DNA of 46,497 bases from Bifidobacterium pluvialisilvae. GTDB lineage: Bacteria > Actinomycetota > Actinomycetes > Actinomycetales > Bifidobacteriaceae. Of this stretch, positions 1 through 9,744 are shown piece after piece. The stretch is taken from the NCBI RefSeq assembly GCF_019331695.1, contig NZ_JAHBBI010000015.1:1-46497 (forward strand). Reading direction: 5' to 3'. Position numbers and translations under genes: made by a program. How positions within the stretch are numbered: position 1 is the first letter of the stretch; each line of letters starts with the position of its first letter. Below the pieces are notes generated by a model. That model saw only the letters and a program-made list of their open reading frames with translations, was not told the DNA's origin and ran no database searches.

Positions 1-34
1 AACAAGCCAACCCGAAAAGTCAAGCACCCCGCCG

Positions 35-195
35 GATTAACACCCAAAACGTTAATCACACCCCGACACGCAAGACCGGAGAACACCTCACCACGGATTT
101 AAGACCCACGTTTTGACCCTTAACCCGTTAATTCATTGGTATTGCAGTCTTTGGAAAATCTCGAACAATGGGCAAAGGGCTATACAAATGGGGGG
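35..195 (+). promoter_or_regulatory. Upstream region of the giant surface protein gene
   Basis: There is no gene in the first 266 bases. A 7-bp inverted repeat (GATTAAC at 35-41, GTTAATC at 51-57) and a second dyad (TTAA-CCCG-TTAA, 120-131) flank a possible -35 hexamer TTGACC at 113-118. I see no convincing -10 at standard spacing, so the promoter call is weak. A run of six G lies at 190-195, about 70 bases before the start codon; a second G6 run lies upstream of the pilus tip gene. Such tracts can slip during replication, but whether this one varies cannot be told from one sequence. Confidence 0.3.
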
Positions 196-266
196 TGGTA
201 TGGGTAATGTTGGGCCCATAGGTTTCGTATACGACGTCGTAATACGCCGAGAAGAGGAAGATGAAT

Positions 267-3200
267 ATGATGCCGAAGCATGGCAAACGAGCATCGTCGG
301 TCGATAATGCATGGGTGGGGATGGTGCGTCGCGCGCTGGTGCCGGTCGTGGCGGTGCTGGGGGTGCTGTTCGCCGGCACGGTGGCCATGGCGGCGATGGG
401 CGTCAACCCGATTGCGATGATGTCCTCCGCATTCGACGGCGGGACGGCCCAGGTGGCCGACGCCCCCGCGGCCGAGACCACTGCGCCGAGCGGCATCAAG
501 GCGCGTGCCGCCGGACGGAGCTTCGTGGGCTATGACGGCACGGACGCGGCCGATTCCACCGTGAAGGTCACGGTCACGTTGCCGGAAGGGGCGAAGACGC
601 CGGCCGGCACGCTCAAGGCCACGTTCGAGCATGGTTCGGTGACCGATTACCCGAACGTCTACAAATACGTGGGCGAGACGAACGGCGAGATTCAATTGAT
701 GGGCATCTCGTGGAGGAACGGCGACGACGAGACGTGGCTCGACGGCATCGACGGCGTGGACGCCGACCATCCCGCCACCGTGCAGGTCGAATATCTCAAG
801 GATTCCGCCAAGCTGCCGGGCCGGCCGGCCGAGCGCAAGCTCATGGTGCTGGTGGTGGTCGACTCCGAGGTCAAGTCGCCCGAGGCCGTCACCGATGTGC
901 AGGTGGGCGATGACGGCTACAACGGCTTCACGTTCCAGACCGACTCCGGATTCTATGCCTTCGCCAGCAAGAAGGTGTCGCAGGGCTATGTGAAGAGCGC
1001 CGAGATCACCGCCATGCAGGACGGCACCTCGGAATTCGACAAGGACGGCGATCTGAAGGCCGGTTCCGTCGACGCCGGCGGGAACACGGTGGCCGCCGAC
1101 GCCGTCGACGTGCCCGGCAGCGATTCGGGCCGGAACAACCACGTGGTGCGCACCTTCGACACCGTGAAGTACACGGTCGGCCTGAACTTCGGCTCGCGTG
1201 ACACCAGCGTCAAACTGAAGACCGGCAAGGTGTGGGTCGAGACCAGGCTCAAGGCCGATGTGACCGAGGCGGGCTTCGACACCACCCAGATGCTGTGGAT
1301 GGGCAACGCCTACGTGGTCGAATATGTGAACGCCGACGGCAAGGTTGTGCTCGTGCGGGACTCCACCGGCAAGTACTGGAAGGGCGGCGCACTGGACGAG
1401 GTCGACGGCAGCGCGGAACTGGACACCAACCAGAACGGCTCGCTCAGTTGGCATGGCGCCACGCAGACCAGCGTCAACGCCTTCGCCTCCGGCAGCGACA
1501 AGGGGACGGACAGCTACACCACCAAGGGCTCGCTCGGCATCGTCGAACAGCGCATCATCGGCGGCATGACCGTCAACGCCAAAGACGACGAGGGCGGCAG
1601 CTTCCTCAACGGCAACCGCGACGTCTCGGCCGCGGTGCAGGTGCTCAACGCCGGCAACGGCACGGTGGTCACGCCGACGTTCACGGCATGGCTCGACGGC
1701 AACGAAGACAACTACGGCTCCGAGGAGCAGGAATCCGGCAAGCACGAGCCCGCGCCGCGCGTGACCTCCAACACGGTCACGGCCGACGTGAAGAGCGGCC
1801 GGTACGCCGTGGTCTCCGCGGCCGCCAGCTACAACGTGCAGGTGAAGAAGAACGCCAGCACGAGCTACCGTTCCTGGTTCGACTTCACCACCGGCCAGGA
1901 GGTGCCGCACGACAGCACCCTGTGGAAGCGGTTGGAGGAGCTGGCCGCCAAGCCCGCCAACAAGGGCAAGGTCGATCCCGCCCGGTTCGAAGGCGCGACC
2001 GACGCCGAGAAGCAGGAGTTCGGGAACATCCGCTGGGGCCGCATCACCGGCTACGGCATCACCCTGCAGGTGGGCAACAAGTCCGACGGCGACAGCAAGG
2101 ACCTCGCCGCCAACAAGAAGCTGAAGGGCATCTCGCTGCCGGCCGGCACGCTGTCGTTCGACGTGAACCTGTCGTCGCAGCTCGACGGCAAGGCCGACGG
2201 GAACTATGAGACCTACCTATGGGACTACAACGAGAACGTCGACGTCCGGGGCAGCTACTGGCACACCTATGAGGACGGCACCAAGGTGGAGGTCAAAGGC
2301 GACTACAAGGGGCACGGCGATCGCAACTTCTACTGGGGCGGCGAGTACCGTTCCGCCTATGCCAATGGCGCGGCGCCGTTCAACGTGCCGATGGGCCGCA
2401 AGGACGCCAACGGCAACACCATGGACGCGCAGAACGTCTACAAAGGCGGCTCGTGGACGATGACCACCGCCGCCGACTCGCCGACGAGCCACACCGCCGA
2501 CCACTCGTTCAAGGTCAGCGGGTACGACTTCGACTTCGACAATTGGCACTGGCCGTCGAAGGAGGCGGGCTGGACCCCGGTCACCGAGGCATACCTCACG
2601 CACCTGTTCGGCTTCTCCTCGGCGTCGTTGCAGGTGATGAACGCCTACCCCCGCGTGGCCACCGCGGACAACGACTCCAAGACGCTGCGCACCATCGTGA
2701 ACGCGAACGACCTCACCGTCACGTCCCATGACGGGCAGCAGGTGAAGTCCGATCCGAAGGACCCCACCAGGACGCATCAGGAGGCCAACACCGGCGACAA
2801 CGTCTACACGGATGCCATACAGATATACTCCCCGGGCCACATGTCCAAGGGCAACTCGTTCAACAGGCGCGGCGCGGTTAGCGAATCGGACGGCTATCTG
2901 GGCACCCAGTACTGGGACACCTCCTACGACAGCGTGGCGTATGCCAACAGCGACATCACGATGATCGGATACTACGAGATGTCGCCCGGCGCCGACGACC
3001 ACATCCGGGCGGCGAACTACCTGCAGCTGTTCGACAGCCGCGCGATCACCATCAACGGCACCCCCAGGATGCTGTTCGACGACGCCGGCGAGCATCCCGC
3101 CGCCACGATACTGTACGCGGCCGATCCCGATCATCCGGACGGCTACGACACCAACAAGGACGGCATGGTCCAGTACATGAACGGCGTTCGCGAGGAGGAC

Positions 3201-6200
3201 CTCGTATACAGCAAGGACGCGCCGGACGCCCAAGGGTATGTCGTCGTGAACGGCGAGAAGCTCAAGTGCGTCGGCGTATTGGCGGAAAACCGCAACCTCG
3301 ACGTATTCGGCGGCAAATTCCAGCGTCTGCAGATTCCCGTGCACATCAACGGTGACGACGCGGACCTCGTGAACCGCACCGTCGCCACCGTGAACATGGT
3401 GCGCGTCTGGTACCGCGACGGCGCCATGACCCGCGACGACGGCTCGTCCGTCTCCTGGGCCGACGGCAAGTGGGACGCCGCCAAGGGCAGGAACACGCTC
3501 GCCGGCTACCAGACCATCACCAGTTCCAAGGACGAGAACGAGAACAACGGCGAGGACCTGAACAACCGTGACGGCTCGAAGGGCTACGTCAAGACCGAAT
3601 ACCAGAACGGCCAGCTCAAGGAAGGCACGCACAAGGGCGGCGTCTTCTACGGCAACAGCCTGCTCATCGTGTCGTACAAGGCGAGCGTCGTCATCGGCAT
3701 CGACAAGGCCAACGCCCCCGACAACCCGAGCTACGACCTGACGAACGGCGAAACCCAGGTCGACTATCGCATCACGGGCATCAAGACCGAGATCGGCAGC
3801 GACGTCACCAAGCCCTCCACCCAGTTGAAGACCGACCTGGACATCAACGCCGGACTCGACGTCAAACACACCGGCGACCGCGCCCGCGTGACCGTGCAGA
3901 ACGGCTCGTTCATGACGACCGGCTACCAGGTGGGCAAGGACGGCCGGCCGGAAGGCGACGAACGCCAGCTCGCCATCTCCGCCGACTCGCAGCATCCCAC
4001 GACCGTGGGCTACTACGTCAAGGACGCCGCCGACCCCGACGGTCCCGGCACGTTCCACACCTACACGGTCTACGCGCGGGTGGCCGCCGACGGCAGATCG
4101 GTGAGCTTCCACATCGCCGACGCCATCGTGGGCATGAGCCTGCCGGACATCACGTTCAAGGCGAACCTCGCCCCCAACGAGCTCGACAACAACGACATCT
4201 TCACGACGCAGGCCACCATCAGCGGCTCCGGCGACACCCGCGCCTACGACGAGGCCAAGGGCAACATGAGCTCCATCGCCGCCGGCATCGTGAAACTGAG
4301 CGGCGCCACGCTGGTCAAGAGCGTCGACAAGACGCTCGTCGACCAGGACAGGACGGTCACCTACACCGTCACCTACGCCAACACCGGCGACAGCGCCATC
4401 GGCACGATGTACATGTACGACCTGCTGCCCTACAACGGCGACATCCGTGCCTCGGACTTCACCGGCGACGTCATCCTGCGCGCCGTCGACGCCAAGGTCT
4501 CCGGCCTGACGGGCACGGCCGCCGGCACCAGCATCGACGCGTACTATTCCACGCTTCCACAGGATTCGCTGCGCTCCCAGGTCGAAGGCTTCGGCGGCCG
4601 CGACGCGACCAAGGTGGAGGCCCTGCTCGGCAACACCAGGTACTTCAACAAGCTCGGCACCATCGACATGGACCCGAACAGCAGCCGCTACGGCGACCTG
4701 ATCGTCGACCCCGGCATCAAGGACCCGGAGACGACCGCGCGGAAGATCACCGCCGTGTACATCCGCGCGAAGCGACTGCCCGCCGTGTCCACGCTCTCGC
4801 TGTACCTCACCGCCGAAACGGGCGACAACAAGGCCGCCGACATGTACGGCAACGTGGCGCACAGCTGGATCGCCGGCGGATCCGCGCCCATCCAATCCAA
4901 CATGGTGAGCACGGTCGTGGTCTCGCGCGAGATCAACGGCGTCGCATGGTACGACCGCAACGCCAACGGCGTGCGCGACGACGGCGAACGGACGCTCGGC
5001 GGCGTGACCGCCACCCTGTTCAAAAAGCAGGCCGACGGCAGCTACAGGAAACTCGACAACGACATCGCCGGCGACCCGTTCTCCGGCAACGGCAGCACGA
5101 CGACCACCAGGGCCGACGGAGCCTACGACTTCCTCAAAGTCCCCGAAGGCGACTACATCGTGGCGTTCCAAGGCGACCGGCTGGACGACTACATGAAGGC
5201 CACCGCCTATCAGTCATCCGCCGCGACCGACGCCACCAACAACGACGGCGTCGCCGTGGCCGAGCTGAACGCCTCCGGCATCACCGGCTACCCCTACGCC
5301 ATCAAATACTCCGCCAAGTCGAACGACCTCGCCATGTATTCGCCCGAGGACATGGCGAAGCAGGGCATCACGCTCGACAACTACACCCAGCGGTACGCGA
5401 ACAAGGACCTCGGCCTGACGAACACCGGCGACCTCAAGATCGTCAAGACCGTCAAGCGCAACGACGACGCACAGCTCGCCGACGCGCAGAGGAACCAGTC
5501 GTTCGCATTCGACGTGACGCTCGCGCTCGACGGCAAGGCGCTCGCGGGAACCCACGCGGCCGAGACCACGTCCGCGGACGGCAAGCCGACCGAGGGCGAC
5601 GTGACGTTCGACGCGCAGGGCAAGGCCACCGTCACCCTCAGGCACGGCCAGTCCATCACCATCAAGGACCTGCCCACCGGCGCCTCCTACAGCGTGGCGG
5701 AGCGCAGGACCGACGCCTACACGTCCAAGCTCGACAACGCCACCGGCACCATCGGCAAAAGCACGACGGTGACGGCCAACGCCACGAACACCTACACGCC
5801 CACGCCCGCCGACTTCACGCCGCAGGTGACCAAGCAGGCCACCAACGGCGGCAATGTGGCCGACCGGACGTTCACGTTCTCCCTCGCCGGGAAGAGCTTC
5901 GCCCACGATGACGCCGTGACTGGCGCCGACGGCAAGGCATGGAACGGCGACACGGCCACGGTGCGCGGCCTGGCCGGCACCGGCGACACCGTGTCCGGCA
6001 CGGCGAAATTCGGCAAGCTGGTCTTCACCAAGGCCGGCACCTACACCTTCGCCATCACGGAGAACGGCGGGAACGGCGACGGCTGGACGATCGACGACTC
6101 CACATGGACGCTGACCGTGAAGGTCAAGGACGCCGGCGACGGCACGCTCGCCATCGACGACGCCTCCTACACCAAGGACGGCGCCGGCCAGGGCGACGGC

Positions 6201-9200
6201 GACGGCCAGAAGCCGACCTCCGCACGGTTCTCCAACACCTACGCGGCCAAGGGCGAGGTGACGCTCGACGGCACCAAGACCCTCACCGGCCGCGACATGG
6301 CCAAGGGCGAGTTCACGTTCGACGTCAAGGACGCGAAGAACACCGTCGTCGCCACCGGCACGAACGCGGCCGCCAAGGACGGCAAGCCCGCCGCCATCGC
6401 CTTCCCGAAGATCGGATACGACACCGCGTCGCTGCGGAAGGCGGTGGATGACGGCATCGCGCAACGGCAGCCCGACGGTTCCGTCACGTTCGCCTACACG
6501 GTGAGCGAAAGGGCCGACGGACTGGCGAACACCGGCGTCGCCCAGACCGGCACGACGTCGTTCGCCGTGACGGTCAGGGTCGTGGACAACGGTCATGGCG
6601 GTCTCGTCGCCACGCCGACCTATCCCGACGGCGGCATCGCCTTCGCCAACACCTACACGACCAAGGAGAAGCCCGTAAGCGTGGACGACCTGTTCACCAA
6701 GGCCATCGACGGCCGTGACTGGCTGAGTGGGGACTCGTTCGAATTCCACCTCAAGCGGGTCACCAAGGGCGCCCCGATGCCCGCCGAAACCAATGCCGTG
6801 CAGAAGGTCGACGACGACACCGTGAAGACCACGGTGAAATCCGACTCCGCGAAGGACGGCGACAAGGTGAAGTTCGGATTCGGCTCCATCACCTACGATT
6901 TCGACAGCATCAAGGACGGGACGATTAACGCCGCGACCGGCAAACGCACCAAGACGTTCACCTATGAGGTGACCGAGGCCAAGCCGCGGGACGGCGCCAT
7001 CGCCGGCATGACATACAGCACGAACAAGGCCACGCTCACGGTGACCGTCACCGACAACGGCGACGGCACGCTGAGCGCCGGCGGTTCGGCCGTCACCGTG
7101 GAGAACGGCGCGTTCACCAACGTCTACTCCACCGACGCGCGGCTGAACGTCGCGCTGACGAACAAGCTGACCGGCCGCGACATGGTCGCCGGCCAGTACA
7201 GGTTCACCGCCGACCCGCAGGACGTGCCGGCCGCCGACGGGCGTGCCGCCACCACCAAGGACGAGACCGCGAAGAAGCTCGGCCTCGGCGGCGCCGACTC
7301 CTACGTATCGCCCGCCGCCAACAGCGGCGAGGCCACCGGCCGTGTGCCGGTGACCGACGGCGACGCGGCGGCCGCCGGCAGCGACCCCATCGTCTTCACG
7401 CCGAAGGATGCCGGCAGGACCTATCGTTTCAAGCTGGCCGAAAGCACGTATCCGACCACCGAGGCGTCGGACGCCGGCGGCAACGGCTACCGCAACGACA
7501 GGACCGCCCGCGTGGTCGACATCACGCCGTCCTACGACAAGACCACCGGTGTATTGACCGTCACCGCCACATCCACCCGTGAGGGCGCTTCGGCGCCGGA
7601 CGCCGCCGTCACCGTGAAATCCGATGCCGCGGCGGGCGGCGACGATACGCTGGTCGTCCCGTTCGCGAACACGTACCGGGCCTCCGGCGACGCCACCATC
7701 GCCGCGACCAAGACGCTGACCGGACGGCCGCTGAACGCCGACGAATTCACCTTCCAGGTGAAGGACGCCAACGGCAAGGTCATCGCCACCGGGCGGAACG
7801 CGGCCGCCGAGGACGGCAAGCCCGCCGCCATCGACTTCGGCAGGCTGGCCTATGACGTCGACTCCCTCGACGCCGCCGTGGCCGACCACGCCGCCACCAG
7901 GACCGTGGACGCCAAGACCGGCAACGCCACATGGACGCTGCGCTACACCGTGGCCGAATCGACCGACGGTCTTGCGGACGGCTCCATCACACCCGGCGCC
8001 GCGAACTTCACCGTCACGGCGACGGTTACGGACCAGGGCGACGGCAGCCTCAAGGCCACGATCGCCTACCCGCAGGATTCCGACGGCACGCTGGCCTTCA
8101 CCAACACCTACGGCACGAACGAGGTGCCGGTGACCATTGCCGGCACCAAGCAGCTGGACTACGGCCATGACGGATTGACGACCACATGGTCCGACATCAA
8201 GGACGGGTTCGACTTCACGCTCACCGGCGTGGACGCGGCCGATTCCTCCAAGCCAGCCCCGCTGCCCGCCGGCGCGAAGGACGGCAAGGTCATGGTCAAG
8301 GCCGACGACGCCGGAGCCATCGACTTCGGCGCCATCAGCTACCGCCAGCCGCAGGTCATGGACGGCATCACGCCCGACGCCAACGGCGTACGCACCCGCT
8401 CGTTCGTCTACACGATCACCGAAAGCGGCAAGGCCGACGGCGTCACCAACGACGGGGCCGCCACCCGTACGGTCACCGTGAAGCTCACCGAATACACGCA
8501 GGCGTACGACGGCCACGAGGCCGGCGCGCTGGTGGCCGAAACGACCGGCGACACGGTGTTCCGATTCCGGAACACCTACGACGTGCAGCCCGTCGAATCG
8601 TCCATCACCGACCAGCTGAAGGTGCGCAAGACCCTCACCGGCCGCAATATGACGCCGGGCGAATTCAACTTCGACATGGTCGAAGGCGACGGCGACCAGG
8701 CGAAGGTCGTCGCCACCGGGTCCAACGACGCCGACGGCAACGTCACCTTCGGCAAGATCCGCTACGAGCAGCCCGGCGAACACGACTATACCGTGCGCGA
8801 AACAACCGGCGACAAGGGTGGCGTCGACTACGACCACGCCACCTACGTCGTGCACGCCAGCGTGGTCGACAACGGCGACGGGACGATGAGCGTGACGTGG
8901 ACGCGCATCGCAGCCGGCGATGACACGGCGAAGCCCTCGGACGGCATCGCCTTCGCCAACGCCTATACGCCGACCGGCACGTCGGTGACGCTCGGCGCGA
9001 TGAAGCATCTCGAAGGCCGCGATCTCAAGGCCGGCGAATTCACGTTCGCCCTCAAGTCCGCGGACGGCGCCACGCTGCAGACCGAGGCCAACAAGGCCGA
9101 CGGTTCCATCGGATTCAAGCCGATCTCCTACACGGCCGACGACATGGCGGACGCGAAACGGGGCGAGGACGGCCTGCCGTCCAAGACCTTCGCATACACC

Positions 9201-9545
9201 ATCGAGGAGGTCGGGGGAGACGTCGACCACGTCACCTACGACAGGACCGTGCACAAGGTGTCCGTCACCGTCACCGATGACCTCGAAGGCCATCTGCATG
9301 CGACCGTCGCCTACGACGGCAAGACGGCGGATGCCACGCCGACGTTCGTCAACACGTATGACGAGCCGGAGAAGCCCACGCCCGGGGAGCCCGGAAAGCC
9401 CGGGGAACCGGAGCGGATGGCGCGCACGGGCGTGGACATGGGCGCCATGGCGTTCGGCGTCGTGATGCTGGCCGGTCTCGGCGTTCTCCTGGCATGGCGT
9501 CGTCCGTGGGCGGGAGCCCCGTCGGACGCCGATCGGGGACGCTGA
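267..9545 (+). CDS. Giant sortase-type surface adhesin, SdrB-like and pilin-type Ig repeats
   Basis: About 3,090 residues, probably an extended wall-anchored adhesin. A basic N-terminus and hydrophobic stretch (about residues 22-45) form the signal peptide. Roughly 1,350 residues of unrecognised Gly/Asp/Trp-rich sequence follow. Then come a DUF11-like segment (around 1,360, ATLVKSVDKTLV), an SdrD B-like domain (around 1,555, VAWYDRNANGVRDDGE), and from about 1,715 to 3,040 a chain of eight or nine pilin-type Ig domains. Most open with a K-x-L-x-GR(D/N) motif then GEFTF, and close with F-x-NTY, as in Spy0128/FctA-type isopeptide domains. The C-terminus has a Pro/Gly/Glu linker, MARTG, a hydrophobic helix and basic residues: a sorting signal lacking LPxTG. 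Start codons at 261, 267 and 270 are in frame; the GAGGAAG at 254-260 fits 267 or 270 best. No sortase gene is in the window. Ligand unknown. Confidence 0.9.
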   Translation: MMPKHGKRASSVDNAWVGMVRRALVPVVAVLGVLFAGTVAMAAMGVNPIAMMSSAFDGGTAQVADAPAAETTAPSGIKARAAGRSFVGYDGTDAADSTVKVTVTLPEGAKTPAGTLKATFEHGSVTDYPNVYKYVGETNGEIQLMGISWRNGDDETWLDGIDGVDADHPATVQVEYLKDSAKLPGRPAERKLMVLVVVDSEVKSPEAVTDVQVGDDGYNGFTFQTDSGFYAFASKKVSQGYVKSAEITAMQDGTSEFDKDGDLKAGSVDAGGNTVAADAVDVPGSDSGRNNHVVRTFDTVKYTVGLNFGSRDTSVKLKTGKVWVETRLKADVTEAGFDTTQMLWMGNAYVVEYVNADGKVVLVRDSTGKYWKGGALDEVDGSAELDTNQNGSLSWHGATQTSVNAFASGSDKGTDSYTTKGSLGIVEQRIIGGMTVNAKDDEGGSFLNGNRDVSAAVQVLNAGNGTVVTPTFTAWLDGNEDNYGSEEQESGKHEPAPRVTSNTVTADVKSGRYAVVSAAASYNVQVKKNASTSYRSWFDFTTGQEVPHDSTLWKRLEELAAKPANKGKVDPARFEGATDAEKQEFGNIRWGRITGYGITLQVGNKSDGDSKDLAANKKLKGISLPAGTLSFDVNLSSQLDGKADGNYETYLWDYNENVDVRGSYWHTYEDGTKVEVKGDYKGHGDRNFYWGGEYRSAYANGAAPFNVPMGRKDANGNTMDAQNVYKGGSWTMTTAADSPTSHTADHSFKVSGYDFDFDNWHWPSKEAGWTPVTEAYLTHLFGFSSASLQVMNAYPRVATADNDSKTLRTIVNANDLTVTSHDGQQVKSDPKDPTRTHQEANTGDNVYTDAIQIYSPGHMSKGNSFNRRGAVSESDGYLGTQYWDTSYDSVAYANSDITMIGYYEMSPGADDHIRAANYLQLFDSRAITINGTPRMLFDDAGEHPAATILYAADPDHPDGYDTNKDGMVQYMNGVREEDLVYSKDAPDAQGYVVVNGEKLKCVGVLAENRNLDVFGGKFQRLQIPVHINGDDADLVNRTVATVNMVRVWYRDGAMTRDDGSSVSWADGKWDAAKGRNTLAGYQTITSSKDENENNGEDLNNRDGSKGYVKTEYQNGQLKEGTHKGGVFYGNSLLIVSYKASVVIGIDKANAPDNPSYDLTNGETQVDYRITGIKTEIGSDVTKPSTQLKTDLDINAGLDVKHTGDRARVTVQNGSFMTTGYQVGKDGRPEGDERQLAISADSQHPTTVGYYVKDAADPDGPGTFHTYTVYARVAADGRSVSFHIADAIVGMSLPDITFKANLAPNELDNNDIFTTQATISGSGDTRAYDEAKGNMSSIAAGIVKLSGATLVKSVDKTLVDQDRTVTYTVTYANTGDSAIGTMYMYDLLPYNGDIRASDFTGDVILRAVDAKVSGLTGTAAGTSIDAYYSTLPQDSLRSQVEGFGGRDATKVEALLGNTRYFNKLGTIDMDPNSSRYGDLIVDPGIKDPETTARKITAVYIRAKRLPAVSTLSLYLTAETGDNKAADMYGNVAHSWIAGGSAPIQSNMVSTVVVSREINGVAWYDRNANGVRDDGERTLGGVTATLFKKQADGSYRKLDNDIAGDPFSGNGSTTTTRADGAYDFLKVPEGDYIVAFQGDRLDDYMKATAYQSSAATDATNNDGVAVAELNASGITGYPYAIKYSAKSNDLAMYSPEDMAKQGITLDNYTQRYANKDLGLTNTGDLKIVKTVKRNDDAQLADAQRNQSFAFDVTLALDGKALAGTHAAETTSADGKPTEGDVTFDAQGKATVTLRHGQSITIKDLPTGASYSVAERRTDAYTSKLDNATGTIGKSTTVTANATNTYTPTPADFTPQVTKQATNGGNVADRTFTFSLAGKSFAHDDAVTGADGKAWNGDTATVRGLAGTGDTVSGTAKFGKLVFTKAGTYTFAITENGGNGDGWTIDDSTWTLTVKVKDAGDGTLAIDDASYTKDGAGQGDGDGQKPTSARFSNTYAAKGEVTLDGTKTLTGRDMAKGEFTFDVKDAKNTVVATGTNAAAKDGKPAAIAFPKIGYDTASLRKAVDDGIAQRQPDGSVTFAYTVSERADGLANTGVAQTGTTSFAVTVRVVDNGHGGLVATPTYPDGGIAFANTYTTKEKPVSVDDLFTKAIDGRDWLSGDSFEFHLKRVTKGAPMPAETNAVQKVDDDTVKTTVKSDSAKDGDKVKFGFGSITYDFDSIKDGTINAATGKRTKTFTYEVTEAKPRDGAIAGMTYSTNKATLTVTVTDNGDGTLSAGGSAVTVENGAFTNVYSTDARLNVALTNKLTGRDMVAGQYRFTADPQDVPAADGRAATTKDETAKKLGLGGADSYVSPAANSGEATGRVPVTDGDAAAAGSDPIVFTPKDAGRTYRFKLAESTYPTTEASDAGGNGYRNDRTARVVDITPSYDKTTGVLTVTATSTREGASAPDAAVTVKSDAAAGGDDTLVVPFANTYRASGDATIAATKTLTGRPLNADEFTFQVKDANGKVIATGRNAAAEDGKPAAIDFGRLAYDVDSLDAAVADHAATRTVDAKTGNATWTLRYTVAESTDGLADGSITPGAANFTVTATVTDQGDGSLKATIAYPQDSDGTLAFTNTYGTNEVPVTIAGTKQLDYGHDGLTTTWSDIKDGFDFTLTGVDAADSSKPAPLPAGAKDGKVMVKADDAGAIDFGAISYRQPQVMDGITPDANGVRTRSFVYTITESGKADGVTNDGAATRTVTVKLTEYTQAYDGHEAGALVAETTGDTVFRFRNTYDVQPVESSITDQLKVRKTLTGRNMTPGEFNFDMVEGDGDQAKVVATGSNDADGNVTFGKIRYEQPGEHDYTVRETTGDKGGVDYDHATYVVHASVVDNGDGTMSVTWTRIAAGDDTAKPSDGIAFANAYTPTGTSVTLGAMKHLEGRDLKAGEFTFALKSADGATLQTEANKADGSIGFKPISYTADDMADAKRGEDGLPSKTFAYTIEEVGGDVDHVTYDRTVHKVSVTVTDDLEGHLHATVAYDGKTADATPTFVNTYDEPEKPTPGEPGKPGEPERMARTGVDMGAMAFGVVMLAGLGVLLAWRRPWAGAPSDADRGR

Positions 9546-9572
9546 CTAGGACGCTGACCTCCGGTAGTCGGA

Positions 9573-9631
9573 GGACGGCGGTCATCAATCATCGACCGCC
9601 GTCCGCCGGGCGACGTCAACCGTCCGGCGGG
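9573..9631 (+). terminator. Tandem hairpins after the giant gene
   Basis: A perfect 11-bp stem (GGACGGCGGTC at 9573-9583, complement at 9594-9604) is followed directly by a second dyad (CCGCCGG near 9604, CCGGCGG near 9625). Neither has a U-run, but they lie 27 bases after the stop codon and are the likely 3' end of the transcript. Confidence 0.45.
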
Positions 9632-9698
9632 TGACGTCCGACGTCGGTCGATGGCCGCCGGCTGCCACCCGACGGCCGATGAAATATGCACCCGCGCT

Positions 9699-9722
9699 TA
9701 CTATGGATTCCCGTATATACGG
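9699..9722 (+). promoter_or_regulatory. Possible gpsA -10 box and start-site palindrome
   Basis: TACTAT at 9699-9704 is a plausible -10 box. A perfect 12-bp palindrome CCGTATATACGG (9711-9722) would begin at the predicted transcript start and could act as operator or 5' hairpin. No clear -35 is visible, so this is tentative. Confidence 0.3.
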
Positions 9723-9744
9723 CGCGCGCAACGAAGGAGACGCA

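Noticed and set aside
2217-9299. Very long minus-strand open frames opposite the giant surface gene (2217-5171 and 5214-9299, also 180-1910)
   Set aside because: They mirror the codon pattern of the plus-strand gene in high-GC DNA, read as Gly/Val/Arg/Asp-rich low-complexity protein, and have no domain or RBS. The plus strand shows clear pilin-type domains.
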